In this document: one piece after another, positions 51,305 through 60,544 of the stretch
Layout of the letters: each line of letters opens with the position of its first letter
How positions within the stretch are numbered: the first letter of the stretch is position 1
Assembly (NCBI RefSeq): GCF_012979535.1
Contig: NZ_CP053015.1
Span: forward strand, 806,001 to 870,000
Length of the DNA: 64,000 nucleotides
DNA from: Sphingomonas lacunae
GTDB taxonomy: Bacteria; Pseudomonadota; Alphaproteobacteria; Sphingomonadales; Sphingomonadaceae
Direction: 5' to 3'
Translations under genes and position numbers: made by a program
Notes under the pieces: generated by a model
Database searches by the model: none
The model's input: the letters and a program-made list of their open reading frames with translations, nothing else
What the model was told of the DNA's origin: nothing

Positions 51305-52627
51305 TCAACCGGCGCGCGTCACCTTGCCGCGATGGGCGCCAACCGGGCCCTTGCGGCGGTTGTAGTTGCGCGGACGATCCCCCTCCTCTCGCCGGTTCGC
51401 GGCCTGCCCCCTTCCGGAATGCCCGCGATTGCCGGCACGCGGGTCCCGTTCGGGACGGGCCGGAGCCGGTTTTGGCATGGCATTCACCTGTGCCACGAAA
51501 TTCTCGGGCAAGGGCACAACCTCCAGCTTGATGCGGGTGAGCCGTTCGATATCGCGCAGATAGGGCTTCTCGTCCCCGGCGCAGAAACTGTAGGCGACGC
51601 CCTCCGCACCCGCGCGGGCCGTGCGACCGATGCGGTGGACATATTGGTCAGGTACATTGGGCAGCTCATAGTTGAACACATGGCTGACACCCGACACATC
51701 GATGCCCCGCGCGGCAATGTCGGTCGCCACCAGAATGCGCACGCGACCATCACGAAATGCCTGGAGCGCTGTGGTCCTTTGTGCCTGACTCTTGTTGCCA
51801 TGAATGGCAACGCTGCCCAAGCCAACGGCGGCGAGCTGGCGGACCACCCGGTCAGCACCATGTTTGGTGCGCGTGAATACCAGCGCCCGGTCGATCGGTT
51901 CCTGCTTGAGGGCGATGGCGAGCAGCGCGGCTTTCTCCTTCTGGTCAACAAAAGTCACCAGCTGGCGCACGCGTTCCGCCGTGGTTGCAGCAGGGGTCAC
52001 TGACACCTTGACCGGATCGGTCAGGAAGGCGCTGCCCAAATCGGCAATCGCCTTTGGCATGGTGGCCGAAAAGAACAGGGTCTGGCGCTGCTGCGGCAGC
52101 AAGCCGTGGACCTTGCGGATCGGCACGATGAAGCCGAGATCCATCATCTGATCGGCTTCATCGAGGACGAAGATTTCGACACCCTTGAGATGTACTGCGC
52201 GCTGGTCAATCAGGTCGAGCAGGCGGCCGGGCGTGGCGACGAGCACGTCGACGCCCGAAACCAGGGCGCGGATCTGCTTCTGGATGGGCACGCCGCCGAA
52301 CACGCAGGCGACCGAAAGGCGCTGGAAGCGGCCATAATCACGAAAGCTCTCGGCAATCTGGGCAGCGAGTTCACGGGTCGGCGAAAGCACAAGAATTCGG
52401 GCCGAACGCTTCGGCGGCAGACCCGGATTGCGAGCGAGCCAGTCGAGGCTAGGCAAGGCAAAGGCAGCGGTCTTGCCTGTCCCGGTCTGTGCGATGCCGC
52501 AAAGGTCGCGACCTTCGAGAACCGGCGGAATGGCCTGAAGCTGGATGGGTGTCGGCGTCTCATAGCCCTTGGCGGCGAGCGCCTTGCGCAGGGGTTCGGA
52601 CAGGCCGAGTGATTGGAAAGTAGTCAT
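51305..52627 (-). CDS. DEAD-box RNA helicase (RhlE type)
   Basis: 439 residues. In order: Q motif (FQSLGLSEPLRKAL, PTPIQLQAIP), motif I AQTGTGKT, Ia PTREL, TPGR, DEAD (VLDEADQM), SAT, then in the second RecA domain RGIDVSGVSHVFNYELP and HRIGRTARAG. The tail of about 60 residues is rich in Arg, Gly and Asn, as in RhlE-type RNA-binding tails. It remodels RNA, often in ribosome assembly and in the cold. The ATG at 52625-52627 starts a normal N-terminus. A 318-bp leader precedes it. Confidence 0.95.
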   Translation of the reverse strand: MTTFQSLGLSEPLRKALAAKGYETPTPIQLQAIPPVLEGRDLCGIAQTGTGKTAAFALPSLDWLARNPGLPPKRSARILVLSPTRELAAQIAESFRDYGRFQRLSVACVFGGVPIQKQIRALVSGVDVLVATPGRLLDLIDQRAVHLKGVEIFVLDEADQMMDLGFIVPIRKVHGLLPQQRQTLFFSATMPKAIADLGSAFLTDPVKVSVTPAATTAERVRQLVTFVDQKEKAALLAIALKQEPIDRALVFTRTKHGADRVVRQLAAVGLGSVAIHGNKSQAQRTTALQAFRDGRVRILVATDIAARGIDVSGVSHVFNYELPNVPDQYVHRIGRTARAGAEGVAYSFCAGDEKPYLRDIERLTRIKLEVVPLPENFVAQVNAMPKPAPARPERDPRAGNRGHSGRGQAANRREEGDRPRNYNRRKGPVGAHRGKVTRAG

Positions 52628-52945
52628 GGGTGTAGTCTTTCGTGGTGCACGAGCGTCCGCTCTGCACAGGCATCGCCAGCACAAATGCGGCGGGGGGCCA
52701 GACAGGGCGCACGTGCGTGCGGGTCTGAAACCGACCCGCGTGATAGGGACAATCTCTTGGATGGCGAAAACGGTGTCCGGCTGGCCTCACCCTGTCTCGG
52801 GTGGGCAATCACGCTGCCGTATCATGCCGGGCATTGGGCCCGTGCATCGTTTTCACTCCTCGCCATATAGGCGTGGCCTGTGAACAAAGCAATCAAAGTC
52901 GAGAAATAAAATTTCAGAGACAACAGCTGCTCGTCGGCGCACCTT
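52628..52945. other. 318-bp intergenic region upstream of the helicase
   Basis: No gene is recognised here. On the helicase strand it contains a 7-bp stem hairpin, GCGGGTC and GACCCGC with a 7-base loop (52719-52739), inside a possible long leader. DEAD-box genes are often cold-induced through such leaders. The right end (52870-52930) is AT-rich (GAGAAATAAAATTTCAGAG) and may hold the promoter. A role as terminator for msrB is possible, but no T-run follows. Confidence 0.5.
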
Positions 52946-53479
52946 TTACCCGGCCGCCGCCGTAGGGCGAAACGTCAGCGCAGAGCCGTTCATGCAATAA
53001 CGCTTGCCGGTCGGGCGCGGCCCGTCGTCAAAGACATGGCCAAGGTGCCCGCCGCAGCGGGCGCAATGCACTTCGGTGCGGGGAAAGACAGCCGAGAAAT
53101 CGCGAGATGTCTCCACACCGCGGGGCAGTGGTGCAAAAAAGCTCGGCCAGCCAGTTCCGCTGTCAAATTTCGTCGCCGAGGAGAAAAGAGGATTGGCGCA
53201 ACCGGCACAGAGGTAGCGACCGGCGCGATGTTCATTGTTGAGCGGGTGGGCAAAAGGCCGTTCGGTCCCTTCCTGACGCAGAACATAATATTGCATCGGT
53301 GTCAGGCGACGACGCCATTCAGCGTCACTGAAACGCACAGGAAAGCGTGGTGCTTCCTGCGCGCAGGCGCTGGTTGCACCAATTGCCAAAGTGGCGCCCA
53401 AAATCAGTGTCCCGCCGACCAGGTCTCGACGGTTCAGACGGACGGTGACGGAGTCAATGGAATCGCTGTCTTGGGTCAT
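52946..53479 (-). CDS. msrB: Peptide-methionine (R)-S-oxide reductase, exported
   Basis: 177 residues. The first about 40 look like a Tat signal (LNRRDLVGGTLILGATLAIG, cleavage after SACA), so it should act in the periplasm. The catalytic Cys is in GKRYCMNGSAL. Zinc ligands are CAGC and CARCGGHLGH. FDSGTGWPSF is also conserved. It reduces oxidised methionine in exported proteins. It follows the P450 gene on the same strand with a hairpin between, so it may be separately expressed. Confidence 0.94.
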   Translation of the reverse strand: MTQDSDSIDSVTVRLNRRDLVGGTLILGATLAIGATSACAQEAPRFPVRFSDAEWRRRLTPMQYYVLRQEGTERPFAHPLNNEHRAGRYLCAGCANPLFSSATKFDSGTGWPSFFAPLPRGVETSRDFSAVFPRTEVHCARCGGHLGHVFDDGPRPTGKRYCMNGSALTFRPTAAAG

Positions 53480-53492
53480 GCCGGAAACAGGT

Positions 53493-53522
53493 CGGCCCTT
53501 GGCGCGGTTGCGTCAAGGGCCG
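53493..53522. terminator. Hairpin between P450 and msrB
   Basis: CGGCCCTTG and CAAGGGCCG form a perfect 9-bp stem (10 bp with the flanking T-A pair) around a 12-base loop. It lies 25 bp downstream of the P450 stop on the minus strand. The T-tract is poor (CCTGTTTCC), so its strength is uncertain. The P450 stop itself lies in a second inverted repeat, CAGTCAGT/ACTGACTG (53544-53569). Confidence 0.45.
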
Positions 53523-53546
53523 AATGCATGTCCGCTGCCTATTCAG

Positions 53547-54797
53547 TCAGTAGCGCTCAAGACTGACTGGCAGGTGGCGATAGCCATGGACGAAACAGGA
53601 CGGATTATAGTCCGGCTCGCCTTCGATATGGACGCGCAGGCGGCGCTTGTTCATTTCCTCGATCAGCACCTGCAACTGGAGCTCGGCGACGCGGGCGCCG
53701 ACACAGCGGTGGATGCCATAACCGAAGGACAGGTGACGCCGGGCGTTCTCGCGATCAACCTTGATCGTCTCGCCATCGGGGAACACGCTCTCGTCGCGGT
53801 TGGCCGAGGCATACCACATGCCGATCTTGTCCCCAGCGCGGATCTGATGACCGTCGAGCACATAGTCGCTCAGCGCGGTACGACGCATGTGCGCCAGCGG
53901 TGTCTGCCAACGGACGATTTCCTGCACGGCATTGGCGATGATCGACGGGTCATTTTCAACCTTGTCACGCTCACCCGGGAACATGTTCATCGTGTGGGCA
54001 TAGGCCGACATGCTGTGCCGGGTCGTATCATTGCCGCCGACGATGAGCAGGATCATGTTGCCGATGAATTCGCCTTCTTCCATATTGCTCATGGTCTGCG
54101 AATGCAGCATCGCGGAGGTCATGTCCTTGCCCGGTGGCTGGGTCTTCTTGCGTTCCCACAGCGCGTGGAAGGCAGCGCCCATCTCATAGGCCACGCCCAG
54201 ACGGTGCTTGCGCTTTTCCTCGTCGGCAAAACTCTCGATGTCGCCGAGAATATCGGACCAGATCGCCAGGTTGCGACGGTCTTCCCACGGGAAGTCGAAC
54301 AATCGTGCCAGCATCTGGGTGGTCAATTCCATCGACACCTTGTCGACCCAGTCAAATGTCTGGCCGAGCGGCAGTTCGTCGAGCACGGCGCCTGTGCGGG
54401 CAATAGCATCGGCGCGCATTTCAGCGACTGGCGACGGCCCGAGCGAAGGCGCGACGGTCTTGCGCTGTTCGCTGTGCTTGGGTTCATCCATGGCGATGAA
54501 CATCGGCATTGGCACTTCGTAGGACTGGAGATTCTGAATCCCCTGGCCGGCAAGGGTGATGCCACCCAAATTGCCTTCGGACGAAAAGACGTCGGCCCGG
54601 CTTTCAATCTCGATGATCGGCTTGGCGGTGGTGATCGCCCAATAGGGGCCGAAATGCGAATCCTCGAAATAATGGATGCCGCCATCGGCACGCAATGCCG
54701 CAAAGGGTTCACGCCAGCGATCTTCACCCCACAATTCAGGCAGGGTAACGTCTTCAAACCGCTCGGAAACGGGCATTTCGGCAGGTGCAGTAGCCAT
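53547..54797 (-). CDS. Cytochrome P450, CYP153-like (alkane/fatty-acid terminal hydroxylase)
   Basis: 416 residues. Landmarks are the I-helix VGGNDTTRHSM, the E-x-x-R in QEIVRWQTPLAHMRRTAL and the haem loop SFGYGIHRCVGARVAELQ with Cys365. PMFIAMDEPKHSEQRKTV, FGPYWAITTAKPI and LTTQMLARLFDFPWEDRR match the CYP153 family, soluble bacterial enzymes that hydroxylate alkanes, fatty acids or terpenes at the chain end. The ATG has GGAGAG in front. Ferredoxin and reductase genes, usual next to CYP153, are not in the window. A palindromic site sits 93 bp upstream. Confidence 0.93.
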   Translation of the reverse strand: MATAPAEMPVSERFEDVTLPELWGEDRWREPFAALRADGGIHYFEDSHFGPYWAITTAKPIIEIESRADVFSSEGNLGGITLAGQGIQNLQSYEVPMPMFIAMDEPKHSEQRKTVAPSLGPSPVAEMRADAIARTGAVLDELPLGQTFDWVDKVSMELTTQMLARLFDFPWEDRRNLAIWSDILGDIESFADEEKRKHRLGVAYEMGAAFHALWERKKTQPPGKDMTSAMLHSQTMSNMEEGEFIGNMILLIVGGNDTTRHSMSAYAHTMNMFPGERDKVENDPSIIANAVQEIVRWQTPLAHMRRTALSDYVLDGHQIRAGDKIGMWYASANRDESVFPDGETIKVDRENARRHLSFGYGIHRCVGARVAELQLQVLIEEMNKRRLRVHIEGEPDYNPSCFVHGYRHLPVSLERY

Positions 54798-54889
54798 GGC
54801 ATTCTCTCCGGAAGCATAGGTCGGGGGGGCGCCGGCGAATCCCCGCGATACGGGCCTGCCAGTCTGTTCTTGCTGCCAAGAATGCCATT

Positions 54890-54907
54890 GTTGACATGAT
54901 TGTCAAC
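54890..54907. promoter_or_regulatory. Operator-like palindrome upstream of the P450 gene
   Basis: GTTGACA-TGAT-TGTCAAC, a perfect 7-bp inverted repeat with a 4-base spacer, in the 109-bp gap between the ABC permease and the P450 gene. It is of the size and shape bound by TetR-type repressors. No regulator gene is adjacent. Confidence 0.6.
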
Positions 54908-56151
54908 TATGTGGCCACCCTGTCCTCCGCGACAGGTGCCGACGCGCGATTGCCCCACGGCCACCAGCTGCCGCCCGAACGCAAAACACCGGCGCGGAAT
55001 ATCCTGACCGACAGCCAAATGGTGATGGCCACCCACAGCGCCTGCCAACCCAGCGCAACCACATGGGGCCACAGCGAGGCATCAGTCGCGCCACGCGCGG
55101 CCATGGCAAAGGGCGAGGACCAGGGCAGCCATTGCGCGATCGTCGCCAATTGGGTTCCGGGGGCATTGGCGGCGGCGCTGGCCAGGCCGAACATCCCGAC
55201 CTGAAGGAAAGTGATGGGCAGCGAAAGCAACTGGATTTCGCGCACCGTGCCAGCCTGCGCGCCAATGCCCAGAAACACTGCACCGAGCAGCAGGAAGGCC
55301 ATCAGGAAATAGAGCAGGCCCAGTATCAGGAACAGGGGCCAGCCCAAGGCAGGCGCCAGCGTCAGCGTTGCCAGCACATCGGCGGGTGCCTGCACCAGCA
55401 CCAGGCCGGCACCAAGGCCGACGAGGGTAGCCCAAAAGCCGATGAACAGCAGCGCCACGCCCAGCATGCCAAGCAGCTTGCCAAAGAAGACGCTTTCCAG
55501 ACGGATGGCAGCTGCCAATATCTCTATGACTTTGTTGCCTTTTTCCTCGGCCAGCATGCTGACCGTCTGGCCCGCAAGCAACAAGGTCAGCAGAAACAAT
55601 GTGAACACCGCGCCATAAGCCAGCGCCGAGCGCGCTGCCTTGCCTGGCCCGCGAGCTTCCAGTTCAGTGAAACGTGGCCGGCTTGCAGCGGCGGGATCGG
55701 CCGCCCCGGTCAGGCCTTCGCGCGCAACGGCTTCTGCCAGGGTGGCGAGGTAGGTGCCAGCGGCGCCTTGCTTGTCCCGTTGGGCAATCACCGGATTGGC
55801 CGCCGTGCCCGTCAATATGGCAAGCACCGCGCCATCGTCACGCCAGCGGGCGATCGCCGCTTCACTGGTGCTGGCGACATCGCGCACCTCTACCAGTGGC
55901 GGCTTGCGCATCAGGCTGCGCAAACGGCGGTCCGTTTCGATAAAGGCGGGCCGTTCCATGGCGGGCACAATGATCATCAGCCGATCCATATCCTCGGCAT
56001 TCTTGACAACTTGCCCCGCACTTACGCCGCCAATGGTCGCAAAACCGACCATCAGCAGCGGAGCCAGCAGGAACAGAAGAAACGTCGGTGTCGCGACAAT
56101 CGACAGAAAATCGCGCCGGGCAACGACCAGTGATTCGCGGAACAGGTTCAT
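54907..56151 (-). CDS. ABC-2 type transporter permease (NatB-like)
   Basis: 414 residues. One N-terminal membrane segment (FLLFLLAPLLMVGFATIGG), a soluble extracytoplasmic domain of about 140 residues, and five to six C-terminal segments give the ABC-2/NatB layout. SMLAEEKGNKVIEILAAAIR between the domains is the typical coupling segment. It exports a substrate (Na+, drug or lipid) with the ATPase encoded just upstream, whose gene it overlaps by four bases. Confidence 0.9.
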   Translation of the reverse strand: MNLFRESLVVARRDFLSIVATPTFLLFLLAPLLMVGFATIGGVSAGQVVKNAEDMDRLMIIVPAMERPAFIETDRRLRSLMRKPPLVEVRDVASTSEAAIARWRDDGAVLAILTGTAANPVIAQRDKQGAAGTYLATLAEAVAREGLTGAADPAAASRPRFTELEARGPGKAARSALAYGAVFTLFLLTLLLAGQTVSMLAEEKGNKVIEILAAAIRLESVFFGKLLGMLGVALLFIGFWATLVGLGAGLVLVQAPADVLATLTLAPALGWPLFLILGLLYFLMAFLLLGAVFLGIGAQAGTVREIQLLSLPITFLQVGMFGLASAAANAPGTQLATIAQWLPWSSPFAMAARGATDASLWPHVVALGWQALWVAITIWLSVRIFRAGVLRSGGSWWPWGNRASAPVAEDRVAT

Positions 56152-57092
56152 GTCCGGGTCTCCCCATGGCGCTCATCCCGGCTCTGTCCGACAATGCGGA
56201 CAAAAGCCTCATGCAGACCGGGCCGTTCAATCGACAGGCCCTCGACTCCGTGATGGCCGGCGACCAACGCGGTCAGCAACGGCTCGACACCGTCGTCGGG
56301 CAAGTTGAAATGCCATTCTCCGTCACGCTGTTCGGCGCCATCGGGGAGCATCGCCGCCAGCGATGCCATATCGCCTGTCAGACGCGGTCGATAGCGGACA
56401 CCAAGCGGCAACATCGCCCGCGCTTCGTCGACGGTGCCACGAAATCGGCACTGACCGCCGGCAATGATCGCCAGCCCGTCGCACAAGCGCTGCGCATGCC
56501 CCATGACATGGGTCGACAGGATTATCGTTGCCCCCCGGTCCCGCTGTGCCAGGATCAGATTCTCCAGCCGGCCCTGGTTGACCGGGTCCAAACCGGAAAA
56601 GGGCTCGTCGAGCACGATCAGTTCGGGATCATGCACCAGCGCGCCGACCACCTGGACCATTTGCGCCATGCCCTTCGACAATTTCCGGATCTTCTCGCCA
56701 GTGGCATGGGCAAGCCCGAGCGTCGCCAGGCGTTCGTCAGCTCGCTCCCGTCCTTCCTTCCAGGGCAATCCGCGAAGCGCGCCCATGAAGGCAATGGCAT
56801 CGCGCGCTGACATGCCGGGGTAGAGTCCGCGCTCCTCGGGCAGATAACCGACCCGTGCCGCAACACTGCGCGGACGGTCGGAACCCAGCAGGCGCCGCTC
56901 GCCACTGTCCGGGTCAATCACGCCGAGCAGCATTCTCAGCGTCGTCGTCTTGCCCGCGCCATTGGGCCCCAGCACACCGAAAATCGCGCCCTTGGGAATG
57001 GTGAGGTCTATGCCTTCGACCGCTCTATAGCCGCCGAAACTCTTGCCGAGCCCCTTGGCAATAACAACCGCTTCGTCCAATCCAGCCCCCAC
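56148..57092 (-). CDS. ABC transporter ATP-binding protein (NatA-like)
   Basis: 314 residues. Walker A is [16 protein letters not shown], the signature is a variant, LSKGMAQ, Walker B with the catalytic Glu is [13 protein letters not shown], and the H-loop is STHVMG. The C-terminal extension of about 90 residues is usual in NatA/DrrA-type proteins. The start is GTG at 57090-57092. First gene of a two-gene exporter unit on the minus strand. Confidence 0.93.
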   Translation of the reverse strand: MGAGLDEAVVIAKGLGKSFGGYRAVEGIDLTIPKGAIFGVLGPNGAGKTTTLRMLLGVIDPDSGERRLLGSDRPRSVAARVGYLPEERGLYPGMSARDAIAFMGALRGLPWKEGRERADERLATLGLAHATGEKIRKLSKGMAQMVQVVGALVHDPELIVLDEPFSGLDPVNQGRLENLILAQRDRGATIILSTHVMGHAQRLCDGLAIIAGGQCRFRGTVDEARAMLPLGVRYRPRLTGDMASLAAMLPDGAEQRDGEWHFNLPDDGVEPLLTALVAGHHGVEGLSIERPGLHEAFVRIVGQSRDERHGETRT

Positions 57093-57194
57093 TGTCCCTG
57101 CGCAACGGACCGATTTGCCGTCGCTTTATCGCGCGACCCGCGCCATGATGCAGCGGATTATGCTTCGCATTACAAGCCGGATGTAAAGAATCTC

Positions 57195-58268
57195 ATGACG
57201 GCAGCTGCCACCCTCGCCCCGCAACGCACTGATCCAGCAGAGTTGGCCCGCAGGATCCGGACCTTTGCCGCAGCGCATGGCTTTGTTTCCTGCGGCATCG
57301 CCCGTGCCGACGCTGCCCCGCGCACCGGCGAGCGGCTTCGCCAATGGCTGGCCGATGGATGTCATGGCGACATGCTGTGGATGGAAAGCCGGGCCGATGA
57401 ACGCGCCAGCCCGCGGGGACTGTGGCCTGACGTCCAAAGCGTCATCATGCTGGGCATGAGTTATGCGCCGGCACATGACCCGCTGGCACTGGAAAGGGTG
57501 ACCGACCGGGGGCGCATTTCGGTTTATGCGCAGGGGCAGGACTATCATGATGTCGTCAAGCGCGCGCTGAAAGCCATGGCGCGCGACATGGTGGCGATGG
57601 CACCCGACGCCCCGCTGAAGGTCTTTGTGGATACCGCTCCTGTGATGGAAAAGCCCCTGGCCGAAGCGGCGGGCCTTGGCTGGCAGGGCAAGCATAGCAA
57701 CATCGTCAGTCGCGAGCATGGCAGCTGGTTGTTCCTTGGTGCAATCTACACCAGTTTGGACCTGAAAGCTGATGTGTCCGGTCGCGACAGTTGCGGCAGT
57801 TGCGACGCCTGCCAGCGCGCCTGCCCGACCGACGCCTTTCCCGCCCCTTATCGCGTCGATGCCCGACGCTGCATTTCCTATCTGACAATCGAACATAAGG
57901 GGCCTATCCCGCACGAGTTCCGGCGCGCCATCGGCAATCGCATCTATGGCTGCGACGATTGCCTGGCGGTGTGCCCATGGAACAAGTTTGCGCAAAGCGC
58001 GGCAGCCAATCGCGCTTTCCTGCCCCGTGCCGAACTGGTAGCGCCCAAATTGGCCGACTTGCTGGCAATGGACGATATCGCATTCCGCGCCATCTTTGCC
58101 GGATCACCCATCAAGCGCATCGGCCGCAATCGCATGGTACGCAACGCAGCCATCGCAGCGGGCAACAGTGGCGACGCGTCATTGGCTCCGAAGCTGAATC
58201 AATTGACTCAAGACGCCGACCCGGTGGTCGCCGATGCCGCGTATTGGGCACTCGGCCAATTGTCCTGA
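57195..58268 (+). CDS. queG: Epoxyqueuosine reductase
   Basis: 357 residues. It reduces epoxyqueuosine to queuosine in tRNA, using cobalamin and two [4Fe-4S] clusters. The two cluster motifs are [12 protein letters not shown] and [15 protein letters not shown]. The N-terminal KRPG-like region is [18 protein letters not shown]. The C-terminal HEAT-like tail ([17 protein letters not shown]) is present. The protein is full length. Gene is divergent from the ABC exporter unit. Confidence 0.95.
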   Translation: MTAAATLAPQRTDPAELARRIRTFAAAHGFVSCGIARADAAPRTGERLRQWLADGCHGDMLWMESRADERASPRGLWPDVQSVIMLGMSYAPAHDPLALERVTDRGRISVYAQGQDYHDVVKRALKAMARDMVAMAPDAPLKVFVDTAPVMEKPLAEAAGLGWQGKHSNIVSREHGSWLFLGAIYTSLDLKADVSGRDSCGSCDACQRACPTDAFPAPYRVDARRCISYLTIEHKGPIPHEFRRAIGNRIYGCDDCLAVCPWNKFAQSAAANRAFLPRAELVAPKLADLLAMDDIAFRAIFAGSPIKRIGRNRMVRNAAIAAGNSGDASLAPKLNQLTQDADPVVADAAYWALGQLS

Positions 58269-58269
58269 C

Positions 58270-58692
58270 TCAGCGCCTGGGCAAGGTGGCGATACAGGCG
58301 TCACGGGCAACATCGGCACCGTCGGGACTGCGCGTGTCGACATGGCTGGCGACCGGTTCTGCGCCCGCGCGCGGAGCGTAGAGATAGGCGTCCATGACGC
58401 ACCGATCCCCGGCGAATTGCAGCTTGCGTGCGGGGCCTTCGGTGACATCAAGCCGGGGCGTGCCAAAATCGCGAATCAACTGGGCCGCGGTGCGGCCCAT
58501 TACCTGTCCGCCACCACCAGCGTCATTGTGCGTGCGGCCCGGCAAGGTTCCGTCCCGATGCAGATTGGTTGGCGGCAATTGACCCGCCGTCACCGGACCA
58601 CGACCGGCTGGGCCAGTGGCCGTTGCCCCGCCACAAGCTGCGAGCGTCAGTGGCAACATAAGGACTGCCAGGGAACGGAGATGTCTGGTCAC
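58270..58692 (-). CDS. Predicted lipoprotein of unknown function
   Basis: 140 residues from a GTG. The lipobox is LAAC, after a hydrophobic stretch (LAVLMLPLT). The body contains a Gly/Pro-rich linker and a domain of about 80 residues, TAAQLIRDFGTPRLDVTEGP and RCVMDAYLYAP, that resembles SmpA/BamE-like folds in spacing; this is a guess. It ends two bases from the queG stop (convergent) and overlaps the EI24 gene by four bases (GTGA). Confidence 0.8.
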   Translation of the reverse strand: MTRHLRSLAVLMLPLTLAACGGATATGPAGRGPVTAGQLPPTNLHRDGTLPGRTHNDAGGGGQVMGRTAAQLIRDFGTPRLDVTEGPARKLQFAGDRCVMDAYLYAPRAGAEPVASHVDTRSPDGADVARDACIATLPRR

Positions 58693-59387
58693 GAGCGATG
58701 CTCCGGATGGGCTGCACGCGGGGGCAGGTGCAACAAATGGACCGCCAGCGCGGCCCCGAACAATGGGGCAAAGATGTTGGCGACAGGAATCAGGAACAGT
58801 GCCGATGTGCTCAGGCCAAGCAACCAGCGTCGGCGGCTGTCCAGCGGACGCGATGGGCCTGTAGGGTGTCGAGCGGCAACCATGGCTTCACAATCGCGCG
58901 CCAGCAGTACGGCATTGACCAGCCACATCAGGACAAAGGGACCAATGCCGGTGATTATCAGGGCGATGTAGAATGGAAGGGCCAACAGGTTCCAGCCAAT
59001 GGCTCGACCCAGCGAAGCAAGGCCCAGGCGCAGGCCCATGGCAAAGGAGACATGACGAGCGCGGGCTGCTGCTTCTGGATAATGCTCCTCCTCCACCGAA
59101 GCGACAATGCCATCAGTGAACAGGCCCATCACGGCTACGGCAAGGCTGCGGAACAGGAAAAAAGCCGCCAGCACGTACAGAATGAGCAACAATGCTCCAA
59201 CCCATCCGCCGGCATTGTCGGTCAAGGCAGGCAGGATCCAGCGCTGGGCCGCCCAGCCTCCCAAGAGGCCCAGGACGGCAAAGATAAGCAGAGTGATCAA
59301 TGCGACCCATAGGACAAGCCGCAACGTCGCCGGATGACCAAGTTGGCGAAAGGCGAGGGTCATGGCGTAAAGCATCGCGGGAGACAT
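58689..59387 (-). CDS. EI24 domain (CysZ-like) membrane protein
   Basis: 232 residues with about six membrane segments. The conserved EI24/CysZ landmarks are LFTDGIVASVEEEHYP and GPFVLMWLVNAVLLARDC. CysZ imports sulfate; other EI24 proteins have unknown roles. I chose the ATG at 59385-59387; a TTG six codons upstream is also open. It is followed by the lipoprotein gene and divergent from the PfkB kinase gene, with 153 bp between. Confidence 0.85.
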   Translation of the reverse strand: MSPAMLYAMTLAFRQLGHPATLRLVLWVALITLLIFAVLGLLGGWAAQRWILPALTDNAGGWVGALLLILYVLAAFFLFRSLAVAVMGLFTDGIVASVEEEHYPEAAARARHVSFAMGLRLGLASLGRAIGWNLLALPFYIALIITGIGPFVLMWLVNAVLLARDCEAMVAARHPTGPSRPLDSRRRWLLGLSTSALFLIPVANIFAPLFGAALAVHLLHLPPRAAHPEHRS

Positions 59388-59540
59388 GCCCCCGCCGGTG
59401 AGCAAAGGTCAATGGCGCGATGGCAAGCCATTGAGACGCAACTGCGCTTTAGCCCATCCGATGCCCTTGGCCTGCGCCACCACTTGGCCTAAGGCGCGGA
59501 CTTTGCCACTGCGGCACATCAACCGGAGCCTACCCCGTCC

Positions 59541-60539
59541 ATGACCAGCACCCCGCGTTTCGACGTTGTCGCCATCGGCAATGCGATTGTCGACGTGATC
59601 GCCCGCGCCGAAGATGATTTCATCACTGAACGCGGTCTCGACAAAGGCTCGATGCGGCTCATCGATACCGGTGAAGCCGAGAATCTCTATGCCGCCATGG
59701 GTCCCGGCATAGAAATGTCCGGTGGCTCAGCAGCCAATACCCTCGCCGGCATGGCCGCATTGGGCCGCACGTGCAGCTTTATCGGCATGGTGGCCGATGA
59801 CCAGTTGGGCAAGGTATTCCGCCACGATCTGACCTCGCTTGGCGTCCATTTCGAAACACCCGTCGGTCCGGCCGAGCCGCCGACCGCACGCTGCCTGATC
59901 CTCGTGACGCCGGATGGTCAGCGGACGATGAACACATTCCTTGGTGCCTCGCAGAATCTTGGCCGACAGGCGCTTGATGCCAAAGTCATCGCCGACGGCG
60001 CAGTGCTCTATCTCGAAGGCTATCTGTGGAACGCCGATGCATCGCGCGAAGCAATGGCCGAAGCCATCGCCATGGCCAAGGGGGCAGGCCGCAAGGTCGC
60101 CTTCACCCTCTCAGACAGCTTTGTCGTGGCGCTGCATGGCGATGACTTCCGCCAGATGAGCGAGGCCGGTCAAATCGACATTTTGTTTGCCAACGAAGCC
60201 GAGATCACTGCACTGGCAGGTACAGAAGAGTTTGATGCTGCGGTCGCCGCCGTGGCTGCCAAGGTGCCACTGCTGATCGCGACCCGTGGAGAACATGGCG
60301 CCTGTGCCGTTGAAAACGGCGTCGTGACCCATGTGGCCGCCGAGCCGATTGACAAGGTGGTCGACACCACTGGCGCTGGTGACCTGTTCGCCGCAGGTGT
60401 GCTGGCGGGGCTGGCCGAAGGACGGTCGATCGACCAGTGCCTGACCATGGGCGCTGTGTGTGCCCGCTCGATCATTGCCCAGGTCGGTCCCCGCGCCCAG
60501 GAGGATTTGCGCGCGTTGGTCGATACCAAATTGGGCTGA
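59541..60539 (+). CDS. PfkB family carbohydrate/nucleoside kinase (adenosine-kinase-like)
   Basis: 332 residues. Landmarks are GNAIVDVIARAEDDF, SGGSAANTLAGMAALG, and the catalytic signature DTTGAGDLFAAGVLAG with the Asp base. In alphaproteobacteria this subgroup is annotated as adenosine kinase or a fructokinase-like sugar kinase; I cannot choose between them with certainty. Cytoplasmic. Meets the flippase gene tail to tail, five bases apart. Confidence 0.92.
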   Translation: MTSTPRFDVVAIGNAIVDVIARAEDDFITERGLDKGSMRLIDTGEAENLYAAMGPGIEMSGGSAANTLAGMAALGRTCSFIGMVADDQLGKVFRHDLTSLGVHFETPVGPAEPPTARCLILVTPDGQRTMNTFLGASQNLGRQALDAKVIADGAVLYLEGYLWNADASREAMAEAIAMAKGAGRKVAFTLSDSFVVALHGDDFRQMSEAGQIDILFANEAEITALAGTEEFDAAVAAVAAKVPLLIATRGEHGACAVENGVVTHVAAEPIDKVVDTTGAGDLFAAGVLAGLAEGRSIDQCLTMGAVCARSIIAQVGPRAQEDLRALVDTKLG

Positions 60540-60544
60540 GCCGT

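Noticed and set aside
55063..56133. A 356-codon plus-strand frame opposite the ABC permease
   Set aside because: Gln/Arg-rich antisense translation; the minus frame has membrane segments and overlaps the ATPase gene.
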